From contig CABYND010000004.1 in the NCBI GenBank assembly GCA_902520195.1, positions 46,441 to 110,440 on the forward strand: DNA of 64,000 nt, read 5' to 3'. The notes under the pieces are model-generated. The model did not search any database, was not told where the DNA came from, and worked only from the letters and a program-made list of their open reading frames with translations. This DNA is from Halieaceae bacterium (GTDB lineage Bacteria > Pseudomonadota > Gammaproteobacteria > Pseudomonadales > Halieaceae). Numbering within the stretch: position 1 is the stretch's first letter; every line of letters begins with the position of its first letter. This document shows positions 17,379-27,084 of the stretch, in pieces. The position numbers and the translations under genes were made by a program.

Positions 17379-18356
17379 ATGAAAGCCGCTGTATTTGAGG
17401 GTCCCAGGCGGCCACTAGCCATCAAAGATGTGCCCATGCCAGAAATAGGCGACGCCGAGATGTTGGTCAAGGTGCGTCGCTGCGGTATTTGCGGCACCGA
17501 TATCCACGCCTCTCGAGAGGGCCCTTTTATGGCGCCCCTCGAAACTGTCTTTGGACACGAATTTGTCGGCGACATTGTCGAGGTTGGCGCGGCGGTACCT
17601 GGCGGACAGTTTGCACCGGGTGACCGCGTGACCTCCTTGCCTTTCATTGGTGAAAAGACAATTGGCTTGGGTGAAATCTCAGGCGCGTACTCAGAGTACG
17701 TCAAGGTGGGTCATGAACTCGTGCTGAAGATTCCCGAGAGTCTGAGTGATGACCATGCCGCAATGATTGAGCCGCTGGCCGTAGGCTTGCACTCGGTCAA
17801 GATGGCTGAAGGCATTGCCGAGAAAGACGTATTGATTATCGGCGCCGGCCCAATCGGATTGGCCTGCGCTGTGTGGAGCCGTTTCCTGGGCGCGCGTTCA
17901 GTCGTCCTGAGTGAGATGGCGGCCGCGCGATTGAAAATGGCGAGCAAACTGGGGTTCACGGATTTAGTTGACGCTGCTGGCGACGTAGGCGCGCAGTTTC
18001 AGGCGTTAACCGGCGCGGCACCAGCAGTGCAGCTTGAGTGTGTCGGGGCCCCCGGCATGTTGCAGGCCTGTATCGACCGGGCGCCCGCCAAGGGTGTCAT
18101 CATGGGGATCGGCGTCTGCGACCACCCCGATGAAATCATCCCGCTGACGGCTTTTGTGAAGCAACTGCGCATCCAGTGGGCTGTGGGCTATGACAAGGAA
18201 GACTTTCAGTACGCCATCGACATGATGGTGGCGGGGCAGGTGGACCCCAGCGCCATGATCACCGACGTCGTCGGCTTGACTGAAGTGCCCGACGCGTTCG
18301 AGGCGCTACGAAGCCCCGCCCATCAATGCAAGGTCCTTATCGACCTCACGCGCTGA
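17379..18356 (+). CDS. Zinc-dependent medium-chain alcohol dehydrogenase
   Basis: CGICGTDIHASREGPF, GHEFVGDIVEVG, GAGPIGLACAVW Rossmann motif. Confidence 0.88.
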   Translation: MKAAVFEGPRRPLAIKDVPMPEIGDAEMLVKVRRCGICGTDIHASREGPFMAPLETVFGHEFVGDIVEVGAAVPGGQFAPGDRVTSLPFIGEKTIGLGEISGAYSEYVKVGHELVLKIPESLSDDHAAMIEPLAVGLHSVKMAEGIAEKDVLIIGAGPIGLACAVWSRFLGARSVVLSEMAAARLKMASKLGFTDLVDAAGDVGAQFQALTGAAPAVQLECVGAPGMLQACIDRAPAKGVIMGIGVCDHPDEIIPLTAFVKQLRIQWAVGYDKEDFQYAIDMMVAGQVDPSAMITDVVGLTEVPDAFEALRSPAHQCKVLIDLTR

Positions 18357-18468
18357 GCGCGTCAATTTTGGGCGCGCTGGAGCACTATTTTCTGAATAGG
18401 TGGGAGCGAGCGTTGCGCCGCATTGTGGGGTGACTCAGAGTCAGCGGCCGGCCAGATAGCTGGCCGCA

Positions 18469-18942
18469 TCAGTCGAGTTGTGCCGCCAGGGGCAGCGCAG
18501 ACGTATTCTTAATCTCTGTCACGGCGATGTGAGAATGCAGTTCTCTAATCAAGTCGCTGGCACTCAAGGTGTTCCTGACAAAATCCTCATAGTGCCGGAC
18601 ATCACGCGTGATGATCTTTAAGACGTAGTCCCAAATGCCGGTCATCGTGTAGCACTCCAATACCTCGGGGTGGCCTTTGATCATCTGCTCAAACTCAATC
18701 AGATTTTGTCTGCCAGTTTGGTTCAGATTGACGGTCGCAAATACCACAACACTCATGCCAAGTGCCTCGCGATCTAACACCGCGACCCGCTTTTGGATGA
18801 TCCCTTGCTCTTCCAGCCGGTTAATGCGCCGCCAGCAAGGAGACTGTGAGATGTGCAACTTGTCCGCCAGTGCCGAGGTGCTGATGTTGGCGTCTTCCTG
18901 CAGCAAGCCCAGCAGTTTTTTGTCGGTTGAATCAATAACCAC
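18469..18942 (-). CDS. Lrp/AsnC-family transcriptional regulator
   Basis: DKKLLGLLQEDANISTSALADKLHISQSPCWRRINRLEEQGIIQ plus RAM-like C-terminal domain. Confidence 0.9.
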   Translation of the reverse strand: MVIDSTDKKLLGLLQEDANISTSALADKLHISQSPCWRRINRLEEQGIIQKRVAVLDREALGMSVVVFATVNLNQTGRQNLIEFEQMIKGHPEVLECYTMTGIWDYVLKIITRDVRHYEDFVRNTLSASDLIRELHSHIAVTEIKNTSALPLAAQLD

Positions 18943-19055
18943 GAATAGAAATACCCGTAAACATCTTATTTCAAATTAATCTATTCATTTTTTGGCCGAG
19001 TGGCAAACATTTAAGATAAATTTCCCCGCTTGCGCGACCCATAATATCCCGAGGC

Positions 19056-22000
19056 ATGCTTGAGCAGAGGGGCAGGCTCATGGGGCAGGCAGAACGACCG
19101 CCGTTGCGCAGAGTGTCACTGGACGACAAGTATAGGCACGACCACACCTCCGCCTACATGACAGGCATTGAGGCGCTGGTGCGCCTTCCAATGCTGCAGA
19201 GAGCAAGGGATGTGAAGCGGGGCCTCAACACCGCCGGCTTCGTTTCTGGCTATCGCGGCAGCCCACTGGGCGGCGTCGATCAAGCCATGTGGAAAGCCTC
19301 AGCCTACTTGGACGCCCATCAGGTTCATTTCCAGCCGGGGATTAATGAGGACCTTGCCGCCACATCGGTGTGGGGTAGCCAACAGACCAACCTATTCGAG
19401 GGCGCGCGCTTCGATGGGGTTTTTGGCATGTGGTACGGCAAAGGCCCTGGCGTCGACCGAAGTATGGACGTCATCAAACATGCCAATGCGTTTGGCACTT
19501 CTCGCTATGGTGGCGTACTCGCCGTGGCAGGGGATGACCACGCCTGCAAGTCCTCTACCCTGCCCCATCAGTCGGAACATATGTTCATTGGCGCCTCTGT
19601 GCCGGTGTTGGCACCGGCGAACGTGCAGGAGGTGTTGGACCTGGGCATTTTCGGCTGGGAGCTTTCCCGGTATTCAGGCTGTTGGGTCGGCCTGAAGGCC
19701 ATCACGGAAAACATGGATTCAGCGATTTCCGCTGACATTGATTCCGACCGTGTCGACATCATCATTCCGGAAGATTTTGAATTGCCCGCCGACGGCGTGC
19801 ATGCCAGATGGCCCGACAAGCCGCTGGAACAGGAGCTCCGACTCAACAAGTACAAAATTTATGCGGCCCGCGAATTTGCGAGGGTCAATCGCCTGAATCG
19901 GGTCTTACTGGATAGCCCCAATCCTCGCTTTGGCATCATCACGTCGGGAAAGGCTTACCTCGACGTCATACAGGCGCTTGAGGACATGGGAATTACCGAG
20001 GCCATTGGCGCCGAAATCGGCATCAGGGTTTTCAAAGTCGGCATGCCCTGGCCGCTGGAACCGCGGCTGACCCATGACTTTGCCGAGGGTCTCGAAGAGA
20101 TTCTGGTGGTCGAAGAAAAACGCTCCATCATTGAGGATCAACTGACCTCCCAGCTCTATAACTACCCAGTCGGCAGCCGCCCAAGAGTGATCGGCGAGTT
20201 TGATGAGGACGGTCGGGATCTACTGCCCAACGTGGGAGAGCTGACGCCGGCCATGATCGCCCTGGTCATCGCCGATCGAATTCGAGAATTCTTTTCCAGT
20301 GAACTCCTTGAGCAACGCATCCGGTGGATTGAGGAAAAAGAAAAGTCGCTCGCGGCGCCCTATCAAACCATCGAACGGGTTCCTCACTTCTGTTCGGGTT
20401 GCCCCCATAACATCTCAACTAAAGTACCGCAGGGCAGCTATGCGATGGGCGGTATTGGTTGCCACTACATGGCCACCTGGATGCCAGATCGCCCCACGCA
20501 TACCTTTACGCAAATGGGGGGTGAGGGCGCGACCTGGATTGGTCAGGCACCGTTTACCGAGACCCAGCACGTGTTCCAGAACCTGGGTGACGGCACCTAT
20601 TTTCATTCAGGTGTGCTGGCGATTCGTGCGGCAGTCGCCGCCGGAGTCAATATCACCTACAAGATCCTTTATAACGACGCGGTCGCGATGACCGGCGGGC
20701 AACCGGTCGATGGTGCTTTAAGCGTTGGCGATCTGATCCGTCAGTTGAGCGGCGAGGGTGTGCGACGCATCGCGCTGGTCTCTGATGCCCCGGAGGACTG
20801 GCGGGGGAAATTTGACACGATACCGGGCTTTAGCCTGACCCACCGGGATCAATACGACACCTTGATGTTGGAGCTCAGAGCGGTCAGGGGAACCTCTGTT
20901 ATTGTGTATCAACAGACCTGTGCAGCCGAAAAAAGACGCCGTCGTAAAAAAGGAAAGATGCGCCAAGCTGATCGTCGGGTTGTGATCAACGAGGCGGTGT
21001 GCGAGGGCTGCGGTGACTGCAGCGTCGAATCCAACTGCCTCTCGGTGCTCCCGAAGCAAACGGCGCTCGGCAGAAAACGCGAGATTGATCAAAGCGCCTG
21101 TAACCATGACTTCAGCTGTCTAAAAGGGTTTTGCCCCAGTTTTGTGTCGGTCATTGGCGGAGAGCTGCGCATAGCCCAGCCAGCGCAGTCGGAGGAGCCC
21201 GTCTTCGACCCACTGTCCCAGCCCGATTTGCCGTCTCTCGATCAACCCTGGAATACGGTTGTGGCGGGTGTCGGCGGCACGGGGGTGCTAACCATCACCT
21301 CGCTGATTGCCATGGCCGCACACATAGAAGGCAAAGGTTGCGCCACATTGAATCAGACAGGGCTCGCGCAAAAATTTGGCTCGGTCGTGAGTCATGTGCG
21401 CATCGCCCGCGCACAGGACGATGTCAAAGCGGTTCGCATTCCCGCGGGAGAAGCCGATCTGCTTATTGCATGCGATCTGGTGGTGAGCACGGGGTATGAG
21501 GCGATGGGTAAGGTCGCCCACGGGCGCACCCACGCCGTGATTAACGACAACGAGCAGCCCACAGCTGCATTCGTTCAGGACCCCGATGCTTATTTTCCGG
21601 CTGACGGCATGAGGCAAAAGGTTACCGCACAGGTGGGTGAGCAACTGGAGTTTGTTCACGCCACCGACATCGCCCTGCAGTTAACGGGCGACGCCATCGG
21701 CACCAATCTTTTTTTGTTGGGGTATGCCTGGCAGCGCGGCTGGGTGCCAGTCGGTGAAGCGGCGCTGGAGCGCGCGATTGAATTGAACGCAGTGGCCGTT
21801 GAATTTAATAAGAGTGCGTTTCTCCTAGGCCGGCGGTTTGCCAATCAACCGGAGTTGGTCGAGTCGCTGTTACCTCAAGCATCGTCAAACACCGATGCCG
21901 AATTCACACTGGATCAGGTGATTGAGGATCGCTTTCAACGGCTCGTGGCGTATCAGTCTGTGGGCTATGCGCAACGCTACTTGGATCAAATTGAAAGGGT

Positions 22001-22574
22001 CCGTTCCCTGGACAGCGACTCAGAAGCGGGCGATTCGCTCACCCATACCGTCGCCCAGCAACTCTTCAAGCTCATGGCTTACAAAGACGAATATGAGGTT
22101 GCGCGCTTGCACAGCGATGACGCCTTCCGCGCGAAACTCGATGCACAATTCACCGGCAATTACTCAATCAGGTTTCACCTGGCGCCGCCTTTATTGAGTA
22201 AAGCAGACCCCAAGACGGGCAAGGTCAAAAAAGTTGAGTTTGGCCCCTGGCTCATGCCGATGTTTCGTTTACTCGCCAAGCTCAAGTGGCTCCGCGGAAC
22301 ACGATGGGATGTTTTTGCGCTCACCAGTGAGCGTAGGCAGGAGAGAGAGGATCTGGCGCGTTATCGAGCAGACCTTGCTGAAGTCTGCGACCGGCTCGCG
22401 CCGCACAACTACCATGCAGCGCAACAACTCATGAAGCTGCCGGAGAAATTACGTGGCTATGGTCACGTAAAAGCCAGAAATCGAGAAGCGCTATTGGCAG
22501 CGCGATCACAGCTACTGAGCGAATTTCGCGGTGATACTCAGTATGTAGAGATGATTCACCAAAGTGCAGTGTGA
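19056..22574 (+). CDS. Indolepyruvate ferredoxin oxidoreductase, fused IorAB-like protein
   Basis: 1172 aa; GYRGSPLGGVDQAMW, GIGCHYMATWM, NEAVCEGCGDCSVESNC ferredoxin-like region and GVGGTGVLTI gamma-domain. Confidence 0.9.
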   Translation: MLEQRGRLMGQAERPPLRRVSLDDKYRHDHTSAYMTGIEALVRLPMLQRARDVKRGLNTAGFVSGYRGSPLGGVDQAMWKASAYLDAHQVHFQPGINEDLAATSVWGSQQTNLFEGARFDGVFGMWYGKGPGVDRSMDVIKHANAFGTSRYGGVLAVAGDDHACKSSTLPHQSEHMFIGASVPVLAPANVQEVLDLGIFGWELSRYSGCWVGLKAITENMDSAISADIDSDRVDIIIPEDFELPADGVHARWPDKPLEQELRLNKYKIYAAREFARVNRLNRVLLDSPNPRFGIITSGKAYLDVIQALEDMGITEAIGAEIGIRVFKVGMPWPLEPRLTHDFAEGLEEILVVEEKRSIIEDQLTSQLYNYPVGSRPRVIGEFDEDGRDLLPNVGELTPAMIALVIADRIREFFSSELLEQRIRWIEEKEKSLAAPYQTIERVPHFCSGCPHNISTKVPQGSYAMGGIGCHYMATWMPDRPTHTFTQMGGEGATWIGQAPFTETQHVFQNLGDGTYFHSGVLAIRAAVAAGVNITYKILYNDAVAMTGGQPVDGALSVGDLIRQLSGEGVRRIALVSDAPEDWRGKFDTIPGFSLTHRDQYDTLMLELRAVRGTSVIVYQQTCAAEKRRRRKKGKMRQADRRVVINEAVCEGCGDCSVESNCLSVLPKQTALGRKREIDQSACNHDFSCLKGFCPSFVSVIGGELRIAQPAQSEEPVFDPLSQPDLPSLDQPWNTVVAGVGGTGVLTITSLIAMAAHIEGKGCATLNQTGLAQKFGSVVSHVRIARAQDDVKAVRIPAGEADLLIACDLVVSTGYEAMGKVAHGRTHAVINDNEQPTAAFVQDPDAYFPADGMRQKVTAQVGEQLEFVHATDIALQLTGDAIGTNLFLLGYAWQRGWVPVGEAALERAIELNAVAVEFNKSAFLLGRRFANQPELVESLLPQASSNTDAEFTLDQVIEDRFQRLVAYQSVGYAQRYLDQIERVRSLDSDSEAGDSLTHTVAQQLFKLMAYKDEYEVARLHSDDAFRAKLDAQFTGNYSIRFHLAPPLLSKADPKTGKVKKVEFGPWLMPMFRLLAKLKWLRGTRWDVFALTSERRQEREDLARYRADLAEVCDRLAPHNYHAAQQLMKLPEKLRGYGHVKARNREALLAARSQLLSEFRGDTQYVEMIHQSAV

Positions 22575-22584
22575 CGGATAGCCG

Positions 22585-23820
22585 CTATGGGTTGGCCATC
22601 TTCAGCATAGCGTGCAGTAACACATTGCAGCCTGCTTCCAGATCATCGGGCTTGGCGTCTTCCGCTTCATTGTGGGAGAGCCCGTCCTTGCAGGGCACAA
22701 AGATCATGCTGGTGGGAGCAACCTTCGCCACGTACAGGGCGTCGTGGCCGGCGCCGCTGACCATCTCCATGCTCGAATAGCCCAGCTCCGCGGTGGCACT
22801 GCGAACCGCGTCGACGCAGTCAGGATCGAATTCGGTCACTGGCATGTGCCAGAATTCCTCCACTCGGCCTTGCAGGTTTTTAGCCTCGCAAGTTTCGGCA
22901 ACGAAGGTCTGGAAGAGGTGATCCATCTCGTCCAGTACTGCAGGGTCCGGGTGACGCAGATCAACGTTGACAATTAGCCTCTCCGGCACGGTGTTGCGCG
23001 AGCCCGGTTCGGCCTTGATATCGCCAAAGGTGGCCCGGCCCCAAGGCGCGAATTGCGCCGCCAGTTCATAGCAGTACTCGAGGATGGGCAGGGCGCCCAT
23101 AAACGGATCCCGGCGCAAGGCCATGGGGGTTGGCCCGGCATGCGCGGGTTGGCCCTCAATGGTTAGGTCGTACCAGCGAGCGCCCTGTAAGCCGGTCAAA
23201 ATACCAATCTGCAATGCTTCCGCTTCGAGGATGGGGCCCTGTTCAATATGGGCCTCAAAGGCGGCCCGTATTGGCCTTGGCTGGGCAGGGAGGTCGCCAC
23301 GGTAACCAATGCGTTCCAATTCCTCCCCGAAACGCTTGCCCGCCTTGTCCTCGATGGCATAAACCGCATCCCGCTGCATCTCACCGGCCCACACACCTGA
23401 GCCGACCATAGCGGGTGCAAAACGCGCGCCTTCCTCGTTGGTCCAGACCACCACCTCCAAAGGTGCCTCGGTTTCAACGCCGGCCTCGCCCAGAGTGCGC
23501 AGCACTTCAAGACCCGCCAGCACTCCGTACACGCCGTCGAACTTGCCACCGGTGGGCTGGGTATCGAGGTGACTGCCGGTGATCACCGGCGGGGCGTCAG
23601 CGTTGCGTCCCGGGCGGCGCGCAAACATATTGCCCATTTCGTCGATGCTGACGGTGCAGCCGGCGTCCCGGCACCAGTTGGCGAACAGGTCGCGCCCTTG
23701 CTTGTCCTCGAAGGTGAGGGCCTGCCGATTGCAGCCGCCGCGCTGCGTGGCGCCGATCTTTGCCATGACCATGAGGCTATCCCACAGCCGCTCGCCATTG
23801 ATTCTGATGTCTTGGGTCAT
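22585..23820 (-). CDS. M20-family Zn hydrolase (allantoate amidohydrolase/N-carbamoyl amino-acid hydrolase type)
   Basis: ITGSHLDTQPTGGKFDGVYGVLAGLEVLRTL, TNEEGARFAPAMVGSGVW, AGHDALYVAKVAPTSMIFVPCKDGLSHNEAE. Confidence 0.9.
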   Translation of the reverse strand: MTQDIRINGERLWDSLMVMAKIGATQRGGCNRQALTFEDKQGRDLFANWCRDAGCTVSIDEMGNMFARRPGRNADAPPVITGSHLDTQPTGGKFDGVYGVLAGLEVLRTLGEAGVETEAPLEVVVWTNEEGARFAPAMVGSGVWAGEMQRDAVYAIEDKAGKRFGEELERIGYRGDLPAQPRPIRAAFEAHIEQGPILEAEALQIGILTGLQGARWYDLTIEGQPAHAGPTPMALRRDPFMGALPILEYCYELAAQFAPWGRATFGDIKAEPGSRNTVPERLIVNVDLRHPDPAVLDEMDHLFQTFVAETCEAKNLQGRVEEFWHMPVTEFDPDCVDAVRSATAELGYSSMEMVSGAGHDALYVAKVAPTSMIFVPCKDGLSHNEAEDAKPDDLEAGCNVLLHAMLKMANP

Positions 23821-23830
23821 CGCCTAGGGC

Positions 23831-24745
23831 CTATACGCTGCCGGGCACCGCATCGCGTCGCAAAGGCTGGCACATGCAGTGAACGGAGCCGCCCCCGGCG
23901 GCAATCATCGAAACATCCGGATCGAAAACGGTCAGCCCCTCGGCCCGACACTTCTCGATCAGCGATTTTCCCGCAGCAGGGATCAGCACGCGTTCATCGC
24001 CGAGGGCAACGATGTTGGTGCCCATGTTCATGGTGTCGCCGTAGGAAATCTCCATGATGTGGATCTGCTTGCTCTTCAGCCAGTCCACTAGGCCAGGCTC
24101 TACGGCCTCCACGCACACCACCGCAAGGTCCTCGGCGATCATTCCCATCTGCACGTCCAGATGCAGGAAATGCGGATCAAAGGCGTAGGTCATGAACTCC
24201 CAGCCCTCGGCCTCGAACCAGTTTTTCAATTGTTTGACCGCGGGCTCGATACTGCGCTCGCCGGAGTATCCGCAAATGGCCACACCGGGTTTCAACACCA
24301 TGAAATCGCCACCTTCGACGTTGCCAGCACTGACTATGTCGTAGATCGGAATACCGTGCTCGAGGTAGAAGCGCAGCACGGCGGCATATTCACCGCGGCG
24401 GTAGGGCTTCTCCATTTGCATGATAATCGCTCCCCAGGGAGTCATCACGCTGCTGTCTCGGGCATAGACCTGATAGGGCAGACCTGCCTCGGCAGGAATC
24501 TGATAAACGTTGACGCCGGCCTCTTCGTAGGCTGCGATCATTTCCTGGTATTGAGCGCGAACCACCTCGCTATCGAAAGCGAGCCCGAGGCGCTCACTGC
24601 GCTGGGAAACCGCGTTACCAGGTGTCCAGTGATAGTTGTCGATGGGGCCTATCAAAAGGTCTCGCAGGCGCCCGTATTCACTATCGATACCCCATTCGGC
24701 CGGGCGGGGGGTGCCGCCGCCGTCGACTCGTGTGCGTAATTGCAT
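23831..24745 (-). CDS. Amidinotransferase/arginine-deiminase-superfamily protein
   Basis: YARDSSVMTPWG, VEGGDFMVLKPGVAICGYSGERS, HLDVQMG, GGGSVHCMCQPLRRD (catalytic Glu/His/Cys pattern). Confidence 0.85.
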   Translation of the reverse strand: MQLRTRVDGGGTPRPAEWGIDSEYGRLRDLLIGPIDNYHWTPGNAVSQRSERLGLAFDSEVVRAQYQEMIAAYEEAGVNVYQIPAEAGLPYQVYARDSSVMTPWGAIIMQMEKPYRRGEYAAVLRFYLEHGIPIYDIVSAGNVEGGDFMVLKPGVAICGYSGERSIEPAVKQLKNWFEAEGWEFMTYAFDPHFLHLDVQMGMIAEDLAVVCVEAVEPGLVDWLKSKQIHIMEISYGDTMNMGTNIVALGDERVLIPAAGKSLIEKCRAEGLTVFDPDVSMIAAGGGSVHCMCQPLRRDAVPGSV

Positions 24746-24886
24746 AGCGCTTCAATCTTTGAGTGTTGCGCTAAGCCTCGTTGAAAAATGCTCGGGCCGC
24801 AACAGGCGTCAGCCCTGCCTCTAGTAAGCCGGCATTTGACGGGTGCCGTTGATCACCGGTTGCCCCCAACACCAAAACTCGGGCCA

Positions 24887-26536
24887 CTAGTGAGCCTCTG
24901 AGCGAGCTACCGACTGACCGGCGATGTAACCAAAAGTCAGCGCCGGCCCCAATGTGCCGCCCGCGCCTGCATAAACACTACCTGTCGGGTTGCTAATGAC
25001 GTTGCCGGCGCCATAGAACCCCGGAATGACGGCTCCGTAGACGTTTAGCACTTGCGCCATCCCATTCGTTCTTGGCCCCCCGTTTGTACCTAGCGCACCC
25101 AGGTCGATCCTTACCGCGAAGAAGGGCCCAACCTCCACTTTCCCAAGAGTGGCTGCGGCCCCGTCGCGAGAGCGATCGCCGTAAAAGCGGTCGTAAGCAC
25201 TGACTCCTCGTCCGAAGTCGGGATCATTGACGTTTTCAGCGTGCGTATTGAATCGGGACACCGTTGCCTCGAGTTGCGCAGCATCGACTCCGATCGCGGC
25301 CGCTAGACCTGCCAGATCTGGTGCCTCAACAATCCAATCTGGCGACGGGTCGCCAGGCATCACGGATGCAATCGGATACCGGCCGCGATACTGACTGTCT
25401 ACAATCAGATAGGCGGGCAGATTGTTGTATCCGTAAGTCGCGGGATCAAAGCTATGAAACGCGCCAGCAAGGGCGGAATAGTTCGTTGCCTCGTTACAAA
25501 ACCGCTTGCCCTGACCATTGACCATCAAGCTATGCGGCAGCGTCCGCTCGATCAGGACCGGAACAGAACGCTGCGCGTCTTTTTCGGGAGCGCCATTGTC
25601 TGGCCATCGCGCACCGGTTTCTGAGAGGGTTGGTGTCCACCACGCACTGGTCATGTTGCCCAGGCCTGCTCCAGCGGTTAGCGCCATTTTTAGACCATCG
25701 CCGGTGTTAGTCGGTGGCGATGCGGGTGACGTCAGAGGTCCCCGTAAAAAGGTTGTTTTAAGCTCCTCATCCCACTCAAAGCCGCCAGTTGCCAAAACCA
25801 CACCTCGGCGCGCGCGGATAGTCGTCTCCGAGCCACCGCAAGTCACCGTTGCACTAACAACGCGACCGCCCTGAAGCGTTAATTTGCGAGCAGTGGTCTC
25901 CAGCAAGATTTCAACGTCGCGATCCAGACATGCTTTGAGCAGCCGGCCAATCAGGGCCTGACCCCAACCTCTCAAGTCACCCTCAACGCGTCGCTTCATT
26001 TCATCTAGATCTACGATGCCGCTGCCGCCGCCCAAGGGCGTCTCAAGCAGCATCATCCGAACGATTTCACCGCCGTTGTAGACCTTATCTGACCAGTCAC
26101 CCAACGATGTGAAATCAAATAAGGCATTGTCTAAGGCGCGCCCGCCATCAGATTTCGCGCCGGGATTGTCCAAATAGTAATCGGGGTAACCCTCAAGCAG
26201 CTGAAGATCTAGCGCACCGCGCTCGGTCAGAAACTGCAGTGCGTTGGCGCCCTCGTCGACGAACGCCCCCAGAGAGTCATCGCTCATTTCGCCATGATCA
26301 AGCGACCGGAAATACGCGAGCGCATCCTCGCGACTGTCTGCAATGCCCTTTTCCTGCATGCTAGGGTTGTTGGGCACCCAGACGATACCGCCCGATATAG
26401 CGGCGGTGCCGCCGAGTTTGGCGCCCTTCTCAATAATAGCTACGTTTGCGCCGCTATCGTGGGCAGCGACAGCCGCGCTCAAGCCTGCAGCGCCAGCTCC
26501 AATAATGAGAACGTCTGTCGTCTTTGAGTCTGTCAT
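24887..26536 (-). CDS. FAD-dependent oxidoreductase, fumarate-reductase/3-ketosteroid dehydrogenase-like flavoprotein
   Basis: VLIIGAGAAGLSAAVAAHDSGANVAIIEKGAKLGGTAAISGG, GVVLATGGFEWD, GFYGAGNVISNPTGSVYAGAGGTLGPALTFGYIAG. Confidence 0.88.
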   Translation of the reverse strand: MTDSKTTDVLIIGAGAAGLSAAVAAHDSGANVAIIEKGAKLGGTAAISGGIVWVPNNPSMQEKGIADSREDALAYFRSLDHGEMSDDSLGAFVDEGANALQFLTERGALDLQLLEGYPDYYLDNPGAKSDGGRALDNALFDFTSLGDWSDKVYNGGEIVRMMLLETPLGGGSGIVDLDEMKRRVEGDLRGWGQALIGRLLKACLDRDVEILLETTARKLTLQGGRVVSATVTCGGSETTIRARRGVVLATGGFEWDEELKTTFLRGPLTSPASPPTNTGDGLKMALTAGAGLGNMTSAWWTPTLSETGARWPDNGAPEKDAQRSVPVLIERTLPHSLMVNGQGKRFCNEATNYSALAGAFHSFDPATYGYNNLPAYLIVDSQYRGRYPIASVMPGDPSPDWIVEAPDLAGLAAAIGVDAAQLEATVSRFNTHAENVNDPDFGRGVSAYDRFYGDRSRDGAAATLGKVEVGPFFAVRIDLGALGTNGGPRTNGMAQVLNVYGAVIPGFYGAGNVISNPTGSVYAGAGGTLGPALTFGYIAGQSVARSEAH

Positions 26537-26671
26537 CTCGCCCTTGCCCCCGCCCTAAAGATAACCAGTACCTGTCCGCGATACTGATGCGGATCATCTA
26601 TTTTTGTTGGCGTAGTTTGCCGCATTGGCGCTGAAATGCGACCACGTGCAGAAAAAACCTACACCTCCAAA

Positions 26672-26699
26672 CGAAAAACCCCCGCCGATGGCAAGGGTT
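26672..26699 (-). terminator. Rho-independent terminator immediately 3' of tRNA-like repeat copy A
   Basis: On minus strand AACCCTTGCC-ATC-GGCGGGGGTTTTT: 10-bp stem (G-U allowed) and T-tract. Confidence 0.6.
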
Positions 26700-26708
26700 C
26701 GTAATTTG

Positions 26709-26803
26709 ATAGGACCAGGCGGATTCGAACCGCCGACCTCTACCATGTCAAGGCCGCTTGTACCATGTCAAGGCCGCTTGGCCAAACTAAGACACGCTTA
26801 GAC
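26709..26803 (-). repeat. tRNA-3'-half-like repeat, copy A, with internal 20-bp tandem duplication
   Basis: TAGGACCAGGCGGATTCGAACCGCCGACCTCTACCATGTCAAGGCCG; the 20-mer taccatgtcaaggccgcttg occurs twice in tandem at 26741 and 26761. Confidence 0.85.
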
Positions 26804-27084
26804 ACCATCAAGTTTAAATTAGAGCCGAAGCGGGTCAAGGTGTGGGCGCGTGTGTGAGCCTGTGATGCTCAACGGCGAATTTCCGGTTCTACCTATCGTT
26901 TACTTGCACCAGGCAAGCTCTCCCCATCAGACGCCCTTAATCGAAGTGCACATTTGACAGTGCCACCAGTAATCAGCATGGCCGCTCATTTATTTTCTCG
27001 CTATCCTCCCCTCAGGCGCATGATGTAAGAGTGTTGCTGAAACATTAGAGTCCGCGGTCAAAAACGCATTAGAAAGGGGATGCC

